Shown here: in pieces, positions 7,789 through 17,713 of the stretch | Layout: every line of letters begins with the position of its first letter | Numbering within the stretch: the stretch's first letter is position 1 | Source of the DNA: Planctomycetota bacterium | GTDB lineage: Bacteria; Planctomycetota; UBA1135; GCA-002686595 | NCBI GenBank assembly: GCA_002686265.1 | Contig: NZBA01000041.1 | Location: forward strand, 1 to 64,000 | Length of the DNA stretch: 64,000 bases | Reading direction: 5' to 3' | Translations under genes and position numbers: made by a program | The notes under the pieces: generated by a model | Told to the model about the DNA's origin: nothing | Databases searched by the model: none | The model's input: only the letters and a program-made list of their open reading frames with translations

Positions 7789-10776
7789 ATGGGAGTCTCA
7801 AACGCGCAGTTGAGAAAGAGAGTCATCCAATTGAAATGCACACTCGTACTAATCGCGGGGCTCATTCTCCTGCCCGTGCGCGTCTCAGCTGAGGATGACA
7901 TTGGTGCGATTGCGATGTCGCCTGATCGACCGTTGATTATTCGAGGCGTGCTGCCGACGGACTGCCGAGTCGTTCGAGGTTTCACGCATGGGCCAGTTGA
8001 TGGGCGCGAGGATACGCGGTACTCCAACGGCGTGGTTGGCGAGTGGACGGGATTGACGGGGAGTCCGGCAGTCAACTATCGGGTGTTTAATGGGAACAAC
8101 GGGCTGCATCTCACTTTGCCGGACGGTGGGTTTCATGTCGTGCAGGTTCGCGGTGACTGGCGCGGCAAGGTTTATTTGAACTCCGCTTCGCTGGTCGAGC
8201 CGAAAGTGAAGCCGTTCTGCGAGATTCCTTTGCGGAAGGCGATCACGAATCAGTCCGACGCGCGGCGGCTTTCGTTCTTCTATAGCGAAGGGCAGACCGG
8301 AGCGTTGAAACAGGTTTCATTGTTTCGAATTGAAACTGGCGAGCTGCCGGACGACTCACCGGAGATCACTTCGAGTGACAAATGTGTGACTCCAGTTGAA
8401 CTGAGTGCGCCCTGGAAGGGTTGGACGAAGGGAATCGCAGCGGTCTCGTTAAAACTGGGAATTTCGAAAGCTGAAGCTGGAGCGGTGTTGACGGTTCGAG
8501 TTGGCGACGTGCTGGACGCTCGGCGGAAGGCAACGATGGTTGATCTGCGTGTGCCGGGGCCGGGTGAGTATTCAGTCACGCTCGACATTCCCGATCAGGT
8601 TTATCTGCCGCCGAAAGCGAAGTGGAATCCACCGCCGAGACTGGACGGTTCGCTGGTTCCGAAACCGACACTTGATGTTTCGCTTGAGTCTGCTGACGGC
8701 GTTGCGTTCGAATCGGTCACATTGGGTGTTCACAGCGTTCCTCGCGCGAAAGCGTTACCCGAAGCCGTTGCATGGCGAAAGTTTTTGCTGCGCGGGTTGT
8801 TCGCGGCGCTGAGTGAACCGCGGCCATGGATGCATCTGGTCGATGGCAAACCGATTCGCGAACAGATCGCGAGTCATCCGACCGTCAAACGCTACGAGAT
8901 GGCGATCACCGAAGTGCTGGAGACGGCCGAGATTGCGCGGCTGCTGTCGCCTGATGACAAGTTGATCGTTCAGTATCACAACTGGTTGTATCAGAACATC
9001 GACCGGCGGAAGCCCCATCCCGCGCCGGTTTTGTCGAAAGAACGCGACGCACCACGCTGGGCCGTTCTTGTCCGAGACAATTGGGTCGAGCAGACGCATA
9101 TCGCTCGGTGGTGGCTCGACAATCGGCTGACGTCCAATGGCGAACTCGGCGGCGGGCCTCAGGATGACACCGACATGTTTCAGGTCTGGCAGTGTCTGCC
9201 GATGATCGAAAGCGAACCGCTCGGAGCAGAACTGAAAGCCGCCAGCAACAAACTGACGGAGATTCTGTTGGACCGTTATCTGGAAGAGGGCATCAACAAG
9301 CGGTCAATGGACGCGCTGCACGCTTACGAGGAAGGCGTGAATCAACTGGCGCTGAACGCGTGGTGGAATTATGGCGATCCGGTGCACTTCGAACGCGTCA
9401 TGCAGTCGGCTCGTTCGGCAACGCGGCTGATGGTGAAAACAAAAGACGGGCGACTGCATTTTATGAGTGATCGTAAGGTCGGGATCGACGAAGCCCGCAA
9501 CGGATATCTGACAATGGGTCAGACGCCCGGTACGTGGAATTGGGCTCCGATTCGCCTGATGTTCCACCCAATGTATGTCGTGGCGGACTACAACGGGAAT
9601 CCGGCCGTGCTGGAGCGGTTCGCGAAATGGGGCGAAACGTGGCGGAGCTATCAGTCGACGAACGCCTTCGTGGATAAAGTGGAGATCGACACTGGAAAGC
9701 CAGTTCGCACGTCGAATCTGCCGGAGTCGGCCAACATTTCGCCGGTGGATGAGTTTCTTGCGTTGTATCAGTTGACCGGAGATGCGAAGTGGCGGCGTCC
9801 GTATCAGATGGGCGTCGATGGCGGCGGCTTCAGCGGCGCACCGGCTCAATACGGTCGGTCGATCCATGCGCTGCTTCGATGGCCCGAGCCGTATCACAGT
9901 TATCATCGCAAACAGTACTCGGAAGCCGGCAGCGGCTACGCGGGGTTCTTCGTCAATAAGGACCGAGCGTTATTAGACAAATGGCTGAGCGATTCGCTGT
10001 CATGGTTTCAAAGGTACCGTCACATGAACACGGCCGCCGAGCAGAAGACCGACCGCGTCCTCACCTACAACGCGACGACAGCGCTGTCGTGCTATCTGGG
10101 CGATGCACCCAATCGCAATCGCTGGCTGAATCTGGGCGCCGTCAGCTACGAGGGCCTGCAGGGAAAGGACTTCGCAGCACTGGTCTGGGATGCGGGGCCG
10201 AAGAAGTTGAAAGTCGCGATCTACAATTTCGCGGGTCGTGATCTCACGGGGCGTATGCGAGTCTGGCGTCTGCAACACGGACGGTATCGAGTTCGCACGG
10301 GCCCGGATCACAACGACGACGGTTTGTTGGACGAAGCGGTCATCGATCTGCATGCGGAACTACAGCGTTACTCGGCGATTCCTCTCAAACTGCCGCCGCG
10401 GCAGGTGACAGTTGTGGACGTCGAGCAACTGGAACAACTCGACGACATCCGCGACCGCGCGGATTTGGCGGTGTCGCTACTCGACACGCGGCTGGAAGGC
10501 GACACGCTCTCCGCAAGGATCCACAACATCGGGAACCGACCAGCGAAAGACGTTCGCGTTGTGCTGATGCGCGGTGAAGCAGTTGTCGCCACGAAGGTGA
10601 TTCCGCGGATAGAAGCTCCCCTCGACGCAAAACCTCGCGTGGTAGAATTGCGATTTGATGCGGTGAAGTCGGGTGATGTGCTGCTGGTCGATCCGGCCAA
10701 CGACGTGCCGGAACTTGCAACACACAACAACTCGCTGGTCTGTGTGGGGCCTGACTCAGAAAGCGAGTTCGAATGA
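7789..10776 (+). CDS. Large secreted protein of unknown function with C-terminal CARDB-like domain
   Basis: The ATG at 7789 (MGVSNAQLRKRVIQLKCTL) precedes a hydrophobic signal; an upstream TTG at 7735 would only overlap the previous gene. The 995-residue product has a beta-rich N-terminal half, a helical middle (about residues 370-760, rich in W, Y and HAYEEGVNQLALNAWWNY) suggestive of an alpha/alpha toroid, and a C-terminal CARDB-type adhesion domain (about 900-990, VSLLDTRLEGDTLSARIHN). Toroid plus beta-sandwich architectures are common in polysaccharide lyases and hydrolases, so a carbohydrate-active role is plausible, but I do not recognise a catalytic motif. Confidence 0.6.
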   Translation: MGVSNAQLRKRVIQLKCTLVLIAGLILLPVRVSAEDDIGAIAMSPDRPLIIRGVLPTDCRVVRGFTHGPVDGREDTRYSNGVVGEWTGLTGSPAVNYRVFNGNNGLHLTLPDGGFHVVQVRGDWRGKVYLNSASLVEPKVKPFCEIPLRKAITNQSDARRLSFFYSEGQTGALKQVSLFRIETGELPDDSPEITSSDKCVTPVELSAPWKGWTKGIAAVSLKLGISKAEAGAVLTVRVGDVLDARRKATMVDLRVPGPGEYSVTLDIPDQVYLPPKAKWNPPPRLDGSLVPKPTLDVSLESADGVAFESVTLGVHSVPRAKALPEAVAWRKFLLRGLFAALSEPRPWMHLVDGKPIREQIASHPTVKRYEMAITEVLETAEIARLLSPDDKLIVQYHNWLYQNIDRRKPHPAPVLSKERDAPRWAVLVRDNWVEQTHIARWWLDNRLTSNGELGGGPQDDTDMFQVWQCLPMIESEPLGAELKAASNKLTEILLDRYLEEGINKRSMDALHAYEEGVNQLALNAWWNYGDPVHFERVMQSARSATRLMVKTKDGRLHFMSDRKVGIDEARNGYLTMGQTPGTWNWAPIRLMFHPMYVVADYNGNPAVLERFAKWGETWRSYQSTNAFVDKVEIDTGKPVRTSNLPESANISPVDEFLALYQLTGDAKWRRPYQMGVDGGGFSGAPAQYGRSIHALLRWPEPYHSYHRKQYSEAGSGYAGFFVNKDRALLDKWLSDSLSWFQRYRHMNTAAEQKTDRVLTYNATTALSCYLGDAPNRNRWLNLGAVSYEGLQGKDFAALVWDAGPKKLKVAIYNFAGRDLTGRMRVWRLQHGRYRVRTGPDHNDDGLLDEAVIDLHAELQRYSAIPLKLPPRQVTVVDVEQLEQLDDIRDRADLAVSLLDTRLEGDTLSARIHNIGNRPAKDVRVVLMRGEAVVATKVIPRIEAPLDAKPRVVELRFDAVKSGDVLLVDPANDVPELATHNNSLVCVGPDSESEFE

Positions 10777-10806
10777 TCGTGCTTTCCATCAACAGGTGAG
10801 TCTTCA

Positions 10807-11976
10807 ATGAATCTACGCACGGTCATACTGATCCTTTCGTTACCAGCGCTCGCCAGCGCAGCGCCGCCGTTTCGAGTGGCGGAAGGATTGTTCGACCTCT
10901 CGAACTCGAAGTCGGTGGGGCTGACGGCGATTGCCGGCGAACACGTCGAGATTCATCACGCGACTGAAGAGAGCGGATTCCGGTTCGCTCATCATCCGGG
11001 ATTGATCGTGTTCAAGAATCGGGTTTATTGCTCGTGGTCGAACGGACGCGCGCATGAGGACCGGCCAGATCAGCGAGTTCTGTATTCGTCCAGTGCCGAC
11101 GGCAAGACATGGTCGGCGGCGCGGATTCTCGCCAAACCACCAGAGGGCGTTTATGGGAGCTGCGTCGCCGCGGGGTTTCACGTTCATGACGACACGCTGG
11201 TTGCCTTCTACACGCTGACGCACGAATACCCGACTCACAATCTCCACAACGAGAAAAACGCCGTGTGGGCAATCACTTCGCGAGACGGCGAGAACTGGAG
11301 TGAGCCGACGAATATCGCGTCGGGCTTCTACATTGAAGGGCCACGAGTGCTGTCGAACGGCCGATTGTTTCTGGGAGGCGAGCACGCTGGGGAACTCTGG
11401 AAGTCTCATCAAGCACGGATGCAGCTGCTGTACACCGACTCGCCCGACAGAATCACCGGATGGAAACAGGCCGCGATCGACCCGTCCGCAGCAAAACCCA
11501 ACGGCCTCAAGGTGTTTGGTTACACCGAGCCCTGTCCATTCGTCCGCAAGGACGGAACTATCGTCTGCCCATTCCGAAACCAGAGCGGATTTCTCTATGC
11601 AAGCGTCAGTCAAGACAATGGCAGAACGTGGAGCATACCGCAGCAGACCAACTTCCCCGACTCAATGGCTCGTTTCAGTACGGGGCGCCTGCCGGATGGT
11701 AGAGTCTATCTCATCAACAACCCCGGCCCCGGCCGAATGAATCGCAGCCTGTTAACGATCGCCCTGAGCGGCGATGGCGTTCTATTCGACCGTGCGTGGA
11801 TCATCCGTGGAGAACCAACGACGCAGCGATTCAAGGGCAAAGGCAAACGCGATGGCTGGCAGTATCCGAGTTCGGTGGTCTGGAAGAACTCCCTCTTCGT
11901 GGCGTACTCGGTCAACAAAGAGGATGTCGCGATCACGCGGATCACGTTGAATGCATTTGGAAGGCAGAAGAATTGA
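10807..11976 (+). CDS. Secreted sialidase-like propeller
   Basis: The 389-residue product has a short Sec signal (MNLRTVILILSLPALASA) and a propeller with Asp-box-like motifs SADGKTWS (about residue 97), SRDGENWS (about 158) and SQDNGRTWS (about 270). The segment FRFAHHPGLIVFKNRVYCSW resembles the first blade of neuraminidase-like BNR proteins, although the usual F/Y-R-I-P motif is not obvious. It follows the CARDB protein by 30 nt and is followed 10 nt later by a more canonical sialidase, so co-transcription is likely. Confidence 0.75.
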   Translation: MNLRTVILILSLPALASAAPPFRVAEGLFDLSNSKSVGLTAIAGEHVEIHHATEESGFRFAHHPGLIVFKNRVYCSWSNGRAHEDRPDQRVLYSSSADGKTWSAARILAKPPEGVYGSCVAAGFHVHDDTLVAFYTLTHEYPTHNLHNEKNAVWAITSRDGENWSEPTNIASGFYIEGPRVLSNGRLFLGGEHAGELWKSHQARMQLLYTDSPDRITGWKQAAIDPSAAKPNGLKVFGYTEPCPFVRKDGTIVCPFRNQSGFLYASVSQDNGRTWSIPQQTNFPDSMARFSTGRLPDGRVYLINNPGPGRMNRSLLTIALSGDGVLFDRAWIIRGEPTTQRFKGKGKRDGWQYPSSVVWKNSLFVAYSVNKEDVAITRITLNAFGRQKN

Positions 11977-11986
11977 GGACAGAGAG

Positions 11987-13750
11987 ATGACCTTCTCGCA
12001 CGGCCAACGCCTGTTTATTTTCGTGTCCGCAATCTTCTTGTCATTCGATCTTAGTGTTGCGGCTGCGCAGGTCGAGACCGTTCGCACGTTTACGGGTGGC
12101 GAAAGCCCTGCGGCGCAAGGTTGGACGGAAGCAACGGATCCGGCTGAGTCGGCGCCGGGAAGACTCGTCGATGAAGCGTGGCGGATTGAGGACGATGACG
12201 ACTCGGGACCTGAGTGGCGGTCTTATGAAGTCACGCTTAGCGATGATGAACGCGACCGGGCTCGGCGCGAAGGTTTCCCGTATCGCTGGCGAGTTCGGAT
12301 TCCGGATGAGACAGCGAAGCCGATTCGTGCGATCGGAACGGAAGTCGCCATTCGGCGCAAAGACGGCAGCTCGAAGCTGCGATTCGCCGTTCAGATGGGA
12401 CGTCGGCACGACGAATTGCTGGCCCAGTTTCACACCGGACCGCGCGGGCATGTCGAACACGGCCTGCGTGTGAAGAACGCCGACGACTTTCACGATTGGG
12501 AGTTGGCGTTCGACGGCAAAACGCAAACGATCAATCTGCGAGTCGATGGTCAACTATTGATTGCGGAACGGTGCGAGCACGAGGACCACGGCCCGCACCT
12601 GCTGTTCGGATCACGGGCGACAGATGTGGGCGTCTCCGAATGGGAACGCGTCGAGTTTCTCATCGGAAAGCCACAGAGCACACTGGCTGAGCCGCCCAGA
12701 CTGCCGTTCGTGAACCACGTCTATATTTCCCGCACCGAGGGTTATCACACCTACCGCACGCCCGCACTGATCGTCACGAAGAAGGGAACGTTGCTCGCGT
12801 TTGCTCACGGTCGGAAGGAGTCGGTGCACGACCTTGGCAATCAGGACATGATCCTGCGGCGTTCGACAGACAACGGGAAGACATGGAGCCCGATGCGAGT
12901 GTTGCTCGATGAAGGCAAGGCGACCGTTGGTACTCCCGCACCTATCGTCGATCGGGAAACCGGACGCATCATCGCGGTGTTTCATATCGACGCCCGTCGC
13001 GTTTATACGATGTACAGCGACGACGAGGGGTTGACGTGGTCGAAGCCGGTTGAGATTACGGCTCAGGTTTCGCAGCAGGAGTGGAAGATGATTGCCACCG
13101 CGCCGGGGATCGGAATTCAGATCAGACACGGTCGTCATGCGGGACGTCTCGTTGTGCCCGCCTATTACCGATTGACCGAGCACAAAGGCAGTTCGCCGTT
13201 CGCGTACGTGATGTACAGCGACGATTTCGGTGAGACATGGAAGCACGGCGAGTCGGCTGGGCCGGAGACGTGCGAGGCTCAGGTTGCGGAAACGAAAGAC
13301 GGCGGGCTGATCATCAACGCCCGTAACCATTGGGCTCGCACGGGTGGACGGCCGGATCTGGCGGGCAAACGCATCATCGCCCGCAGCAACGACGGCGGCG
13401 CAACGTGGAGCCAGCCGACATTCGACGCGGCGCTGATCGAGCCAACATGTCAGGCGAGTCTGCTGCGATATTCGTTTGCCGGTGAAGGCTCGCGGAGCCG
13501 GCTGCTATTTGCCAATCCCGCCGACACACCAACAACTCGCCATGGCGGTCCGCGCCGCCGGCTGACAGTGCGAGTCAGCTATGACGATGGCCACACGTGG
13601 CCCGTAAGTCGATTGGTCGATCAGGGCGTGACCGCTTATTCGACGCTGGCTCGTCTGCCCGATGGCCGTGTCGGTCTGATGTATGAGTCAGGTGGCTATC
13701 GTCGCTTGACGTTTGCCGCGTTCGATTTGAAATGGCTGGGTGAAGAATGA
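11987..13750 (+). CDS. Exo-alpha-sialidase (GH33-like) with N-terminal lectin-like domain
   Basis: The ATG at 11987 follows GAGGACAGAGAG and begins a signal peptide (MTFSHGQRLFIFVSAIFLSF). Residues about 30-235 look like a concanavalin-A-type domain. The catalytic propeller carries YRTPAL near residue 256, the equivalent of the F/Y-R-I-P motif whose Arg belongs to the arginine triad, and five Asp boxes: STDNGKTW (about 295), SDDEGLTW (about 344), SDDFGETW (about 410), SNDGGATW (about 467) and SYDDGHTW (about 531). This is the most canonical sialidase in the window. The family releases terminal sialic acids; in planctomycetes other acidic sugars may be the target. The stop overlaps the next gene by ATGA. 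Confidence 0.85.
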   Translation: MTFSHGQRLFIFVSAIFLSFDLSVAAAQVETVRTFTGGESPAAQGWTEATDPAESAPGRLVDEAWRIEDDDDSGPEWRSYEVTLSDDERDRARREGFPYRWRVRIPDETAKPIRAIGTEVAIRRKDGSSKLRFAVQMGRRHDELLAQFHTGPRGHVEHGLRVKNADDFHDWELAFDGKTQTINLRVDGQLLIAERCEHEDHGPHLLFGSRATDVGVSEWERVEFLIGKPQSTLAEPPRLPFVNHVYISRTEGYHTYRTPALIVTKKGTLLAFAHGRKESVHDLGNQDMILRRSTDNGKTWSPMRVLLDEGKATVGTPAPIVDRETGRIIAVFHIDARRVYTMYSDDEGLTWSKPVEITAQVSQQEWKMIATAPGIGIQIRHGRHAGRLVVPAYYRLTEHKGSSPFAYVMYSDDFGETWKHGESAGPETCEAQVAETKDGGLIINARNHWARTGGRPDLAGKRIIARSNDGGATWSQPTFDAALIEPTCQASLLRYSFAGEGSRSRLLFANPADTPTTRHGGPRRRLTVRVSYDDGHTWPVSRLVDQGVTAYSTLARLPDGRVGLMYESGGYRRLTFAAFDLKWLGEE

Positions 13751-14772
13751 AGCGACTTGTCGTAACCGGTCCGCGGCAGGCGGAGTTTGAGAAAGTTGAA
13801 GTGCCAGAATGTCCCGTGGACGGCGTACTGGTCCAAGCGAGTACGACGGCGATTAGCACGGGCACGGAAATGCGCGTCTTTCGCGCGATTCCGGTTGATG
13901 AAGCCGGTCAGTTCCTGCATGAACGCATCCCGTTTGAACTGCCGACGGAAAACGGATACTCGATGGTCGGAGTGGTGACGGCGAAAGGTCCTCAGGTTGA
14001 GGCCGTCGATGTCGGTGATCGCGTCTTTGTGCCGGCGCGGCATCGGCAGACCGCGGCGATGGAACTCGCCCGCGTTACTCCGCTTCCGGACGCAATCCCG
14101 GATCACGAGGCCGTCTTCCTCAGCATTCTGGAAGTCGCTCACAAAGCCATTCGTCAGGGCGACCCGCAGGCTGGTGCAAATGTTGTCATTGTGGGACAGG
14201 GCGTCGTTGGGTTGTCGCTGCTGGCTTACTCGGTCGTATTTGGGTGGCGGACGGCAGTGGTCGATCTCGATCCAACGCGTCTGGAAATCGCGCGGCAGAT
14301 GGGAGCTGGCCTTGCCGCTTCTCCGAACGATGCCGACATGGCCGGGCAGGTCACAGAATACTTCGGTGGCGAAGGGGCCGACATCGCCTTCGAAGCCGGT
14401 TCAAATTGGGCCGCGATTCGTACCGCGATGGAACTCACGAGAACGGATGGCCGCGTTGTCATCGTCTCGCGACACACGCAGAAGCCCGACTTCAATCCGG
14501 TCGGGCACCCGTTTCTGGGGAAACGCCTGAGCCTCGTCACGTCTTATGCTTATCCGCCGGATGGAAGCCGGTGGGATTATCGCACGTCGGTCGATTTGAC
14601 CATTGATCTACTGGCGAGTCACCGACTCCAGATTGAGCCGATGATCACGCATCAATTCGATTGGCAGCAGATCCCTGAGGTGTATCGTCGTCTGGATCAG
14701 GGCGACCACTCGATCGTGGGTGCGGTGTTCAACTGGCGTGACGAACCGGAGTCAATGCATGGCACGATCTGA
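13747..14772 (+). CDS. Zinc-free MDR-family (alcohol-dehydrogenase-like) oxidoreductase
   Basis: The 341-residue cytoplasmic protein has a GroES-like N-terminal half and a Rossmann half with VIVGQGVVGLSL (about residues 146-157) and the NAD(P)-binding acidic residue in AVVDLDPTRL. At the position of the catalytic zinc cysteine it has ISTGTEMRVF, with Ser/Thr instead of Cys, as in zinc-independent members. It lacks a signal peptide and overlaps the sialidase gene by 4 nt. It may oxidise a sugar released by the exported enzymes, as MDR dehydrogenases do in polyol and sugar catabolism; the substrate is unknown. Confidence 0.8.
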   Translation: MKRLVVTGPRQAEFEKVEVPECPVDGVLVQASTTAISTGTEMRVFRAIPVDEAGQFLHERIPFELPTENGYSMVGVVTAKGPQVEAVDVGDRVFVPARHRQTAAMELARVTPLPDAIPDHEAVFLSILEVAHKAIRQGDPQAGANVVIVGQGVVGLSLLAYSVVFGWRTAVVDLDPTRLEIARQMGAGLAASPNDADMAGQVTEYFGGEGADIAFEAGSNWAAIRTAMELTRTDGRVVIVSRHTQKPDFNPVGHPFLGKRLSLVTSYAYPPDGSRWDYRTSVDLTIDLLASHRLQIEPMITHQFDWQQIPEVYRRLDQGDHSIVGAVFNWRDEPESMHGTI

Positions 14773-14782
14773 CGGGAAGAGC

Positions 14783-16412
14783 ATGCGACAGTTCACGCGA
14801 CGAGAATTCGGGCAGTTGACGACGGGTTCCCTCTTGATGGCTTCGACAGCCCGAGCCGCGGACCGGACCGACGGCGCGACTGAAACGGACATCTGTATTT
14901 ACGGCGGCACGGCCAGTGGCGTCATGGCAGCGGTGGCTGCCGCCAGAGATGGCTGGCGAGTGATGATCGTCGAACCGAGTCGCTGGCTGGGTGGCATGAC
15001 CGGCGGTGGGCTCGATCATGTGGACTGGGGTCGTGAGGAAGAAGTTTGGCGGTTCGACGCGCGGGATTCTGAAACTGGAGCTTGACGATACGGGCTATCG
15101 GAAGCTGTTGGGCGAGCTTGTCGAACAGCATGGGATTCACGTTGTTTACGAGCATCGGCTAAGCGCCGTCCGGAAGCGAAATGCGACGATCGAAGTCATC
15201 GACCTCGATCACGCTCCGCCCGATAAAACTGGTTGTCCTACCGGCGAGTCGAAAGAGAAGAACGCCAAGGCGATCGCGGCAAAGGTCTTTATCGACTGCT
15301 CCTATGAAGGCGATTTGATGGCGAAGGCCGGGGTCAGTTACACGTGCGGTCGTGAGTCGAAAGACCAGTACGGGGAATCGCTGGCAGGAGTCCGTCCCAA
15401 CCTGTGGGAATACGACATTGATCCATACGTGAATCCGGGCGACCCAAAGAGCGGACTCCTGCCGTTGTTACAGGATGTCAAGATGAAGCCGCTGGGGGCG
15501 GCGGACAGACTGACGATGGGTTACTGCTTGCGGTACAAGTTCGCCTATGACGATGGCTGGCCAATTGAGCGTCCGGCTGACTATGACCCGCACGACTTCG
15601 AGATCTTTCGCCGTGCATTCAACAACGATGTCAACCTGATGCGACAACGCAAAATGAAGGTGCTGGGCGAAATCCTCGAACAGCGAGCGAAACCGTATCT
15701 CACACGGACGGGAAATCTGGTCCGTTCACTGCTGACGACAACCGTCTTCGGTTGTAACGCGGACTACCCTGATGGCGACTGGAACTCTCGCGCCTCGATC
15801 TGGAAGTTCCATCAAACATTCCTGCGGGGCCTGACCCATTTCCTGCGCACCGACCCATCCGTCCCGAACGAACTCCGCGAAACCGCAGTCAGGATTCGTC
15901 TGCAACGTGGCCCGTTCGATGAGACGCAAGGCTGGCCACATCAACTCTACGTGCGCGAAGCAAGGCGAATGGTGTCCGACTATGTGGTGACTCAACACGA
16001 TCTGGCCGGCAAGAAGTCGCCTGAAGATTCAGTCGGACTGGCCTCGTACGGCGTTGATGATTTCCCATACGCCATGTATCCGCACAAAGGCGGCATTGCT
16101 TTGAGCGGCGGCGAGTTCTCGGTCATGTACCTGCCCAGCCCGCACGATGGTATCTATTGCCTTCCCTACCGTGCCATCAGGCCGCGGAAGGCGGAGTGTC
16201 AGAACCTGCTCGTGCCCGTCTGCGTCTCGGCCAGCCACATCGCCATGACCTCCATTCGTATGGAACCGGTCTGGATGATCCTGGGCGAATCGGCAGGAAC
16301 TGCAGCATCGTTGGCACTTACAAACGGAATCACCGTGCAGGACGTGGATTACACGTCACTTCATCGCAGACTGCTTGCTCTGAATCAGCGGCTTGAGTTG
16401 CCAGATAAATGA
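14783..16412 (+). pseudogene. FAD-dependent oxidoreductase (FAD_oxidored-like), frameshifted
   Basis: The first frame starts at ATG 14783 (after GGGAAGAG) with a Tat-like RQFTRREFGQL and the dinucleotide-binding segment DICIYGGTASGVMAAVAAAR, then WLGGMTGGGLDHVDWGREEE, and runs out at 15085. The rest (FGGSTRGILKLELDDTGYRK and onwards) continues in another frame to 16412, ending with the family's RMEPVWMILGESAGTAASLA. The shift lies around 15037-15050. Family members usually have some 30-40 more residues here, so a small deletion may have caused the shift. It could also be a sequencing error. If intact it would be a secreted FAD oxidoreductase. Confidence 0.75.
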
Positions 16413-16539
16413 AACGCATCTTTCTTACGATTTGTGCGCTCGTGTAATGGCCTCCGTGACGTGACGGCACTCGAAGGAGTCCCATGGACGAAATACAGTA
16501 GATTGGTTCAACCGTGAAATACTTTCCTGGTTACTGCTC

Positions 16540-17664
16540 ATGAAAACCTGCTTGGCCGCACGCTCAACGCTTCTGCTACTTCTTTCATTCGCGACCGCAG
16601 CCATGGCGGGAGATGCCGATGAAGCGATCGCCAATCGCAAGTGGCAGGGAATTCCGGGGCTGGAGAAGACAGCAAAGGGACGAATCTTCGTATCGTGGTT
16701 TAGCGGCGGAACACACGAACCGACACCGGAGAACGTCGTCCTGCTCTGCTTCAGCGATGATGGCGGGCAATCATTTTCCAAACCGCAAGCTATGGCGCTG
16801 CCGAGTGACGATGGGACTCGTTGCTTCGACCCGACGCTGTGGGGCGATCCGTCCGGCCGGCTCTGGTACATCTTCAATCGTGGTAACAGAAAAACGGCCA
16901 GGCACGATATCTGGGCGCGGATCTGTGATGATCCCGACGCCACGCCGCCCGTCTTCGCGCCGGGGTTCCGCGTCGGGTTTGATGAAGCTCCCTTTGCCTT
17001 TCGGATGAACAAGCCGACCGTGCTGTCCACGGGGGAGTGGATTCTTCCGGTCACACACGCCAGCGAGAAGATTCATCAATGGTTCGCGGGTCCGAAGCAA
17101 CGGCAGGGAGTCGGTATCTCGACGGATCAAGGGAAAACCTGGAAGCTTCACGGTGCGGTCAAAGCGCCTGAGTGGGCCCTCGAGAATATGATTGTCGAAT
17201 TGAAGGATGGACGGTTATGGATGCTGATTCGAACGGGCGGCGGCTTTCTCTGGGAAAGTTATTCGACTGACGAGGGCCGCACCTGGAGCGAGGGCAAAGC
17301 CACCACAATCACCAGTCCCGGCTCGCGCTTTTTTATCCGGCGATTGGCGTCGGGGAATCTCCTGCTAGTCAATCACTACAAGACCACATGGCGCAGCCGC
17401 CTGACCGCACGTCTCTCAACCGACGACGGCGAGACGTGGAATGAAGGATTGCTGCTGGACGAGCGGGGCATTTCCTATCCCGACGGGGTGGAGGACAAAG
17501 ATGGTCTGATCTGGATCACCTACGATCGCGGACGCACCAATGAGGGATTGATCCTGCTGGCCCGATTCCGCGAAAAAGATGTGGCCGCCGGGAAAGACGT
17601 TTCCGGCGATGTCCTGCTGAAACACGAAATCGATCGACTCAGAGATCCAAAACCGAAACCATAA
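16540..17664 (+). CDS. Secreted sialidase-like propeller
   Basis: The 374-residue product has a Sec signal (MKTCLAARSTLLLLLSFATA). It begins the propeller at RKWQGIPGLEKTAKGRIFVS and shows Asp boxes SDDGGQSFS (about residue 71), STDQGKTWK (about 194), STDEGRTWS (about 242) and STDDGETWN (about 293). The C-terminus (KHEIDRLRDPKPKP) and the following 33 nt are duplicated almost exactly at 56782-56865. A truncated relative of the same subfamily lies at 24496-24846. A GCTTTG-CGCC-CAAAGC hairpin follows the stop. Confidence 0.8.
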   Translation: MKTCLAARSTLLLLLSFATAAMAGDADEAIANRKWQGIPGLEKTAKGRIFVSWFSGGTHEPTPENVVLLCFSDDGGQSFSKPQAMALPSDDGTRCFDPTLWGDPSGRLWYIFNRGNRKTARHDIWARICDDPDATPPVFAPGFRVGFDEAPFAFRMNKPTVLSTGEWILPVTHASEKIHQWFAGPKQRQGVGISTDQGKTWKLHGAVKAPEWALENMIVELKDGRLWMLIRTGGGFLWESYSTDEGRTWSEGKATTITSPGSRFFIRRLASGNLLLVNHYKTTWRSRLTARLSTDDGETWNEGLLLDERGISYPDGVEDKDGLIWITYDRGRTNEGLILLARFREKDVAAGKDVSGDVLLKHEIDRLRDPKPKP

Positions 17665-17697
17665 GCGATGGCAGCGATGTCGCTTTGCGCCCAAAGC
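17614..17697. repeat. 84-nt segment duplicated at 56782-56865
   Basis: From CTGCTGAAACACGA through the sialidase stop codon to the hairpin GCTTTGCGCCCAAAGC, this segment matches 56782-56865 with four mismatches. The conservation covers both the last codons and the non-coding tail, so it is a DNA-level duplication rather than protein-level conservation. Confidence 0.85.
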
Positions 17698-17713
17698 GGC
17701 AAGAGGAGAAAGT

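Noticed and set aside
15006-15085. Programmed frameshifting to express the FAD oxidoreductase
   Set aside because: No slippery heptamer or downstream structure is evident, and family residues appear to be missing at the joint, so a mutation is the simpler explanation.
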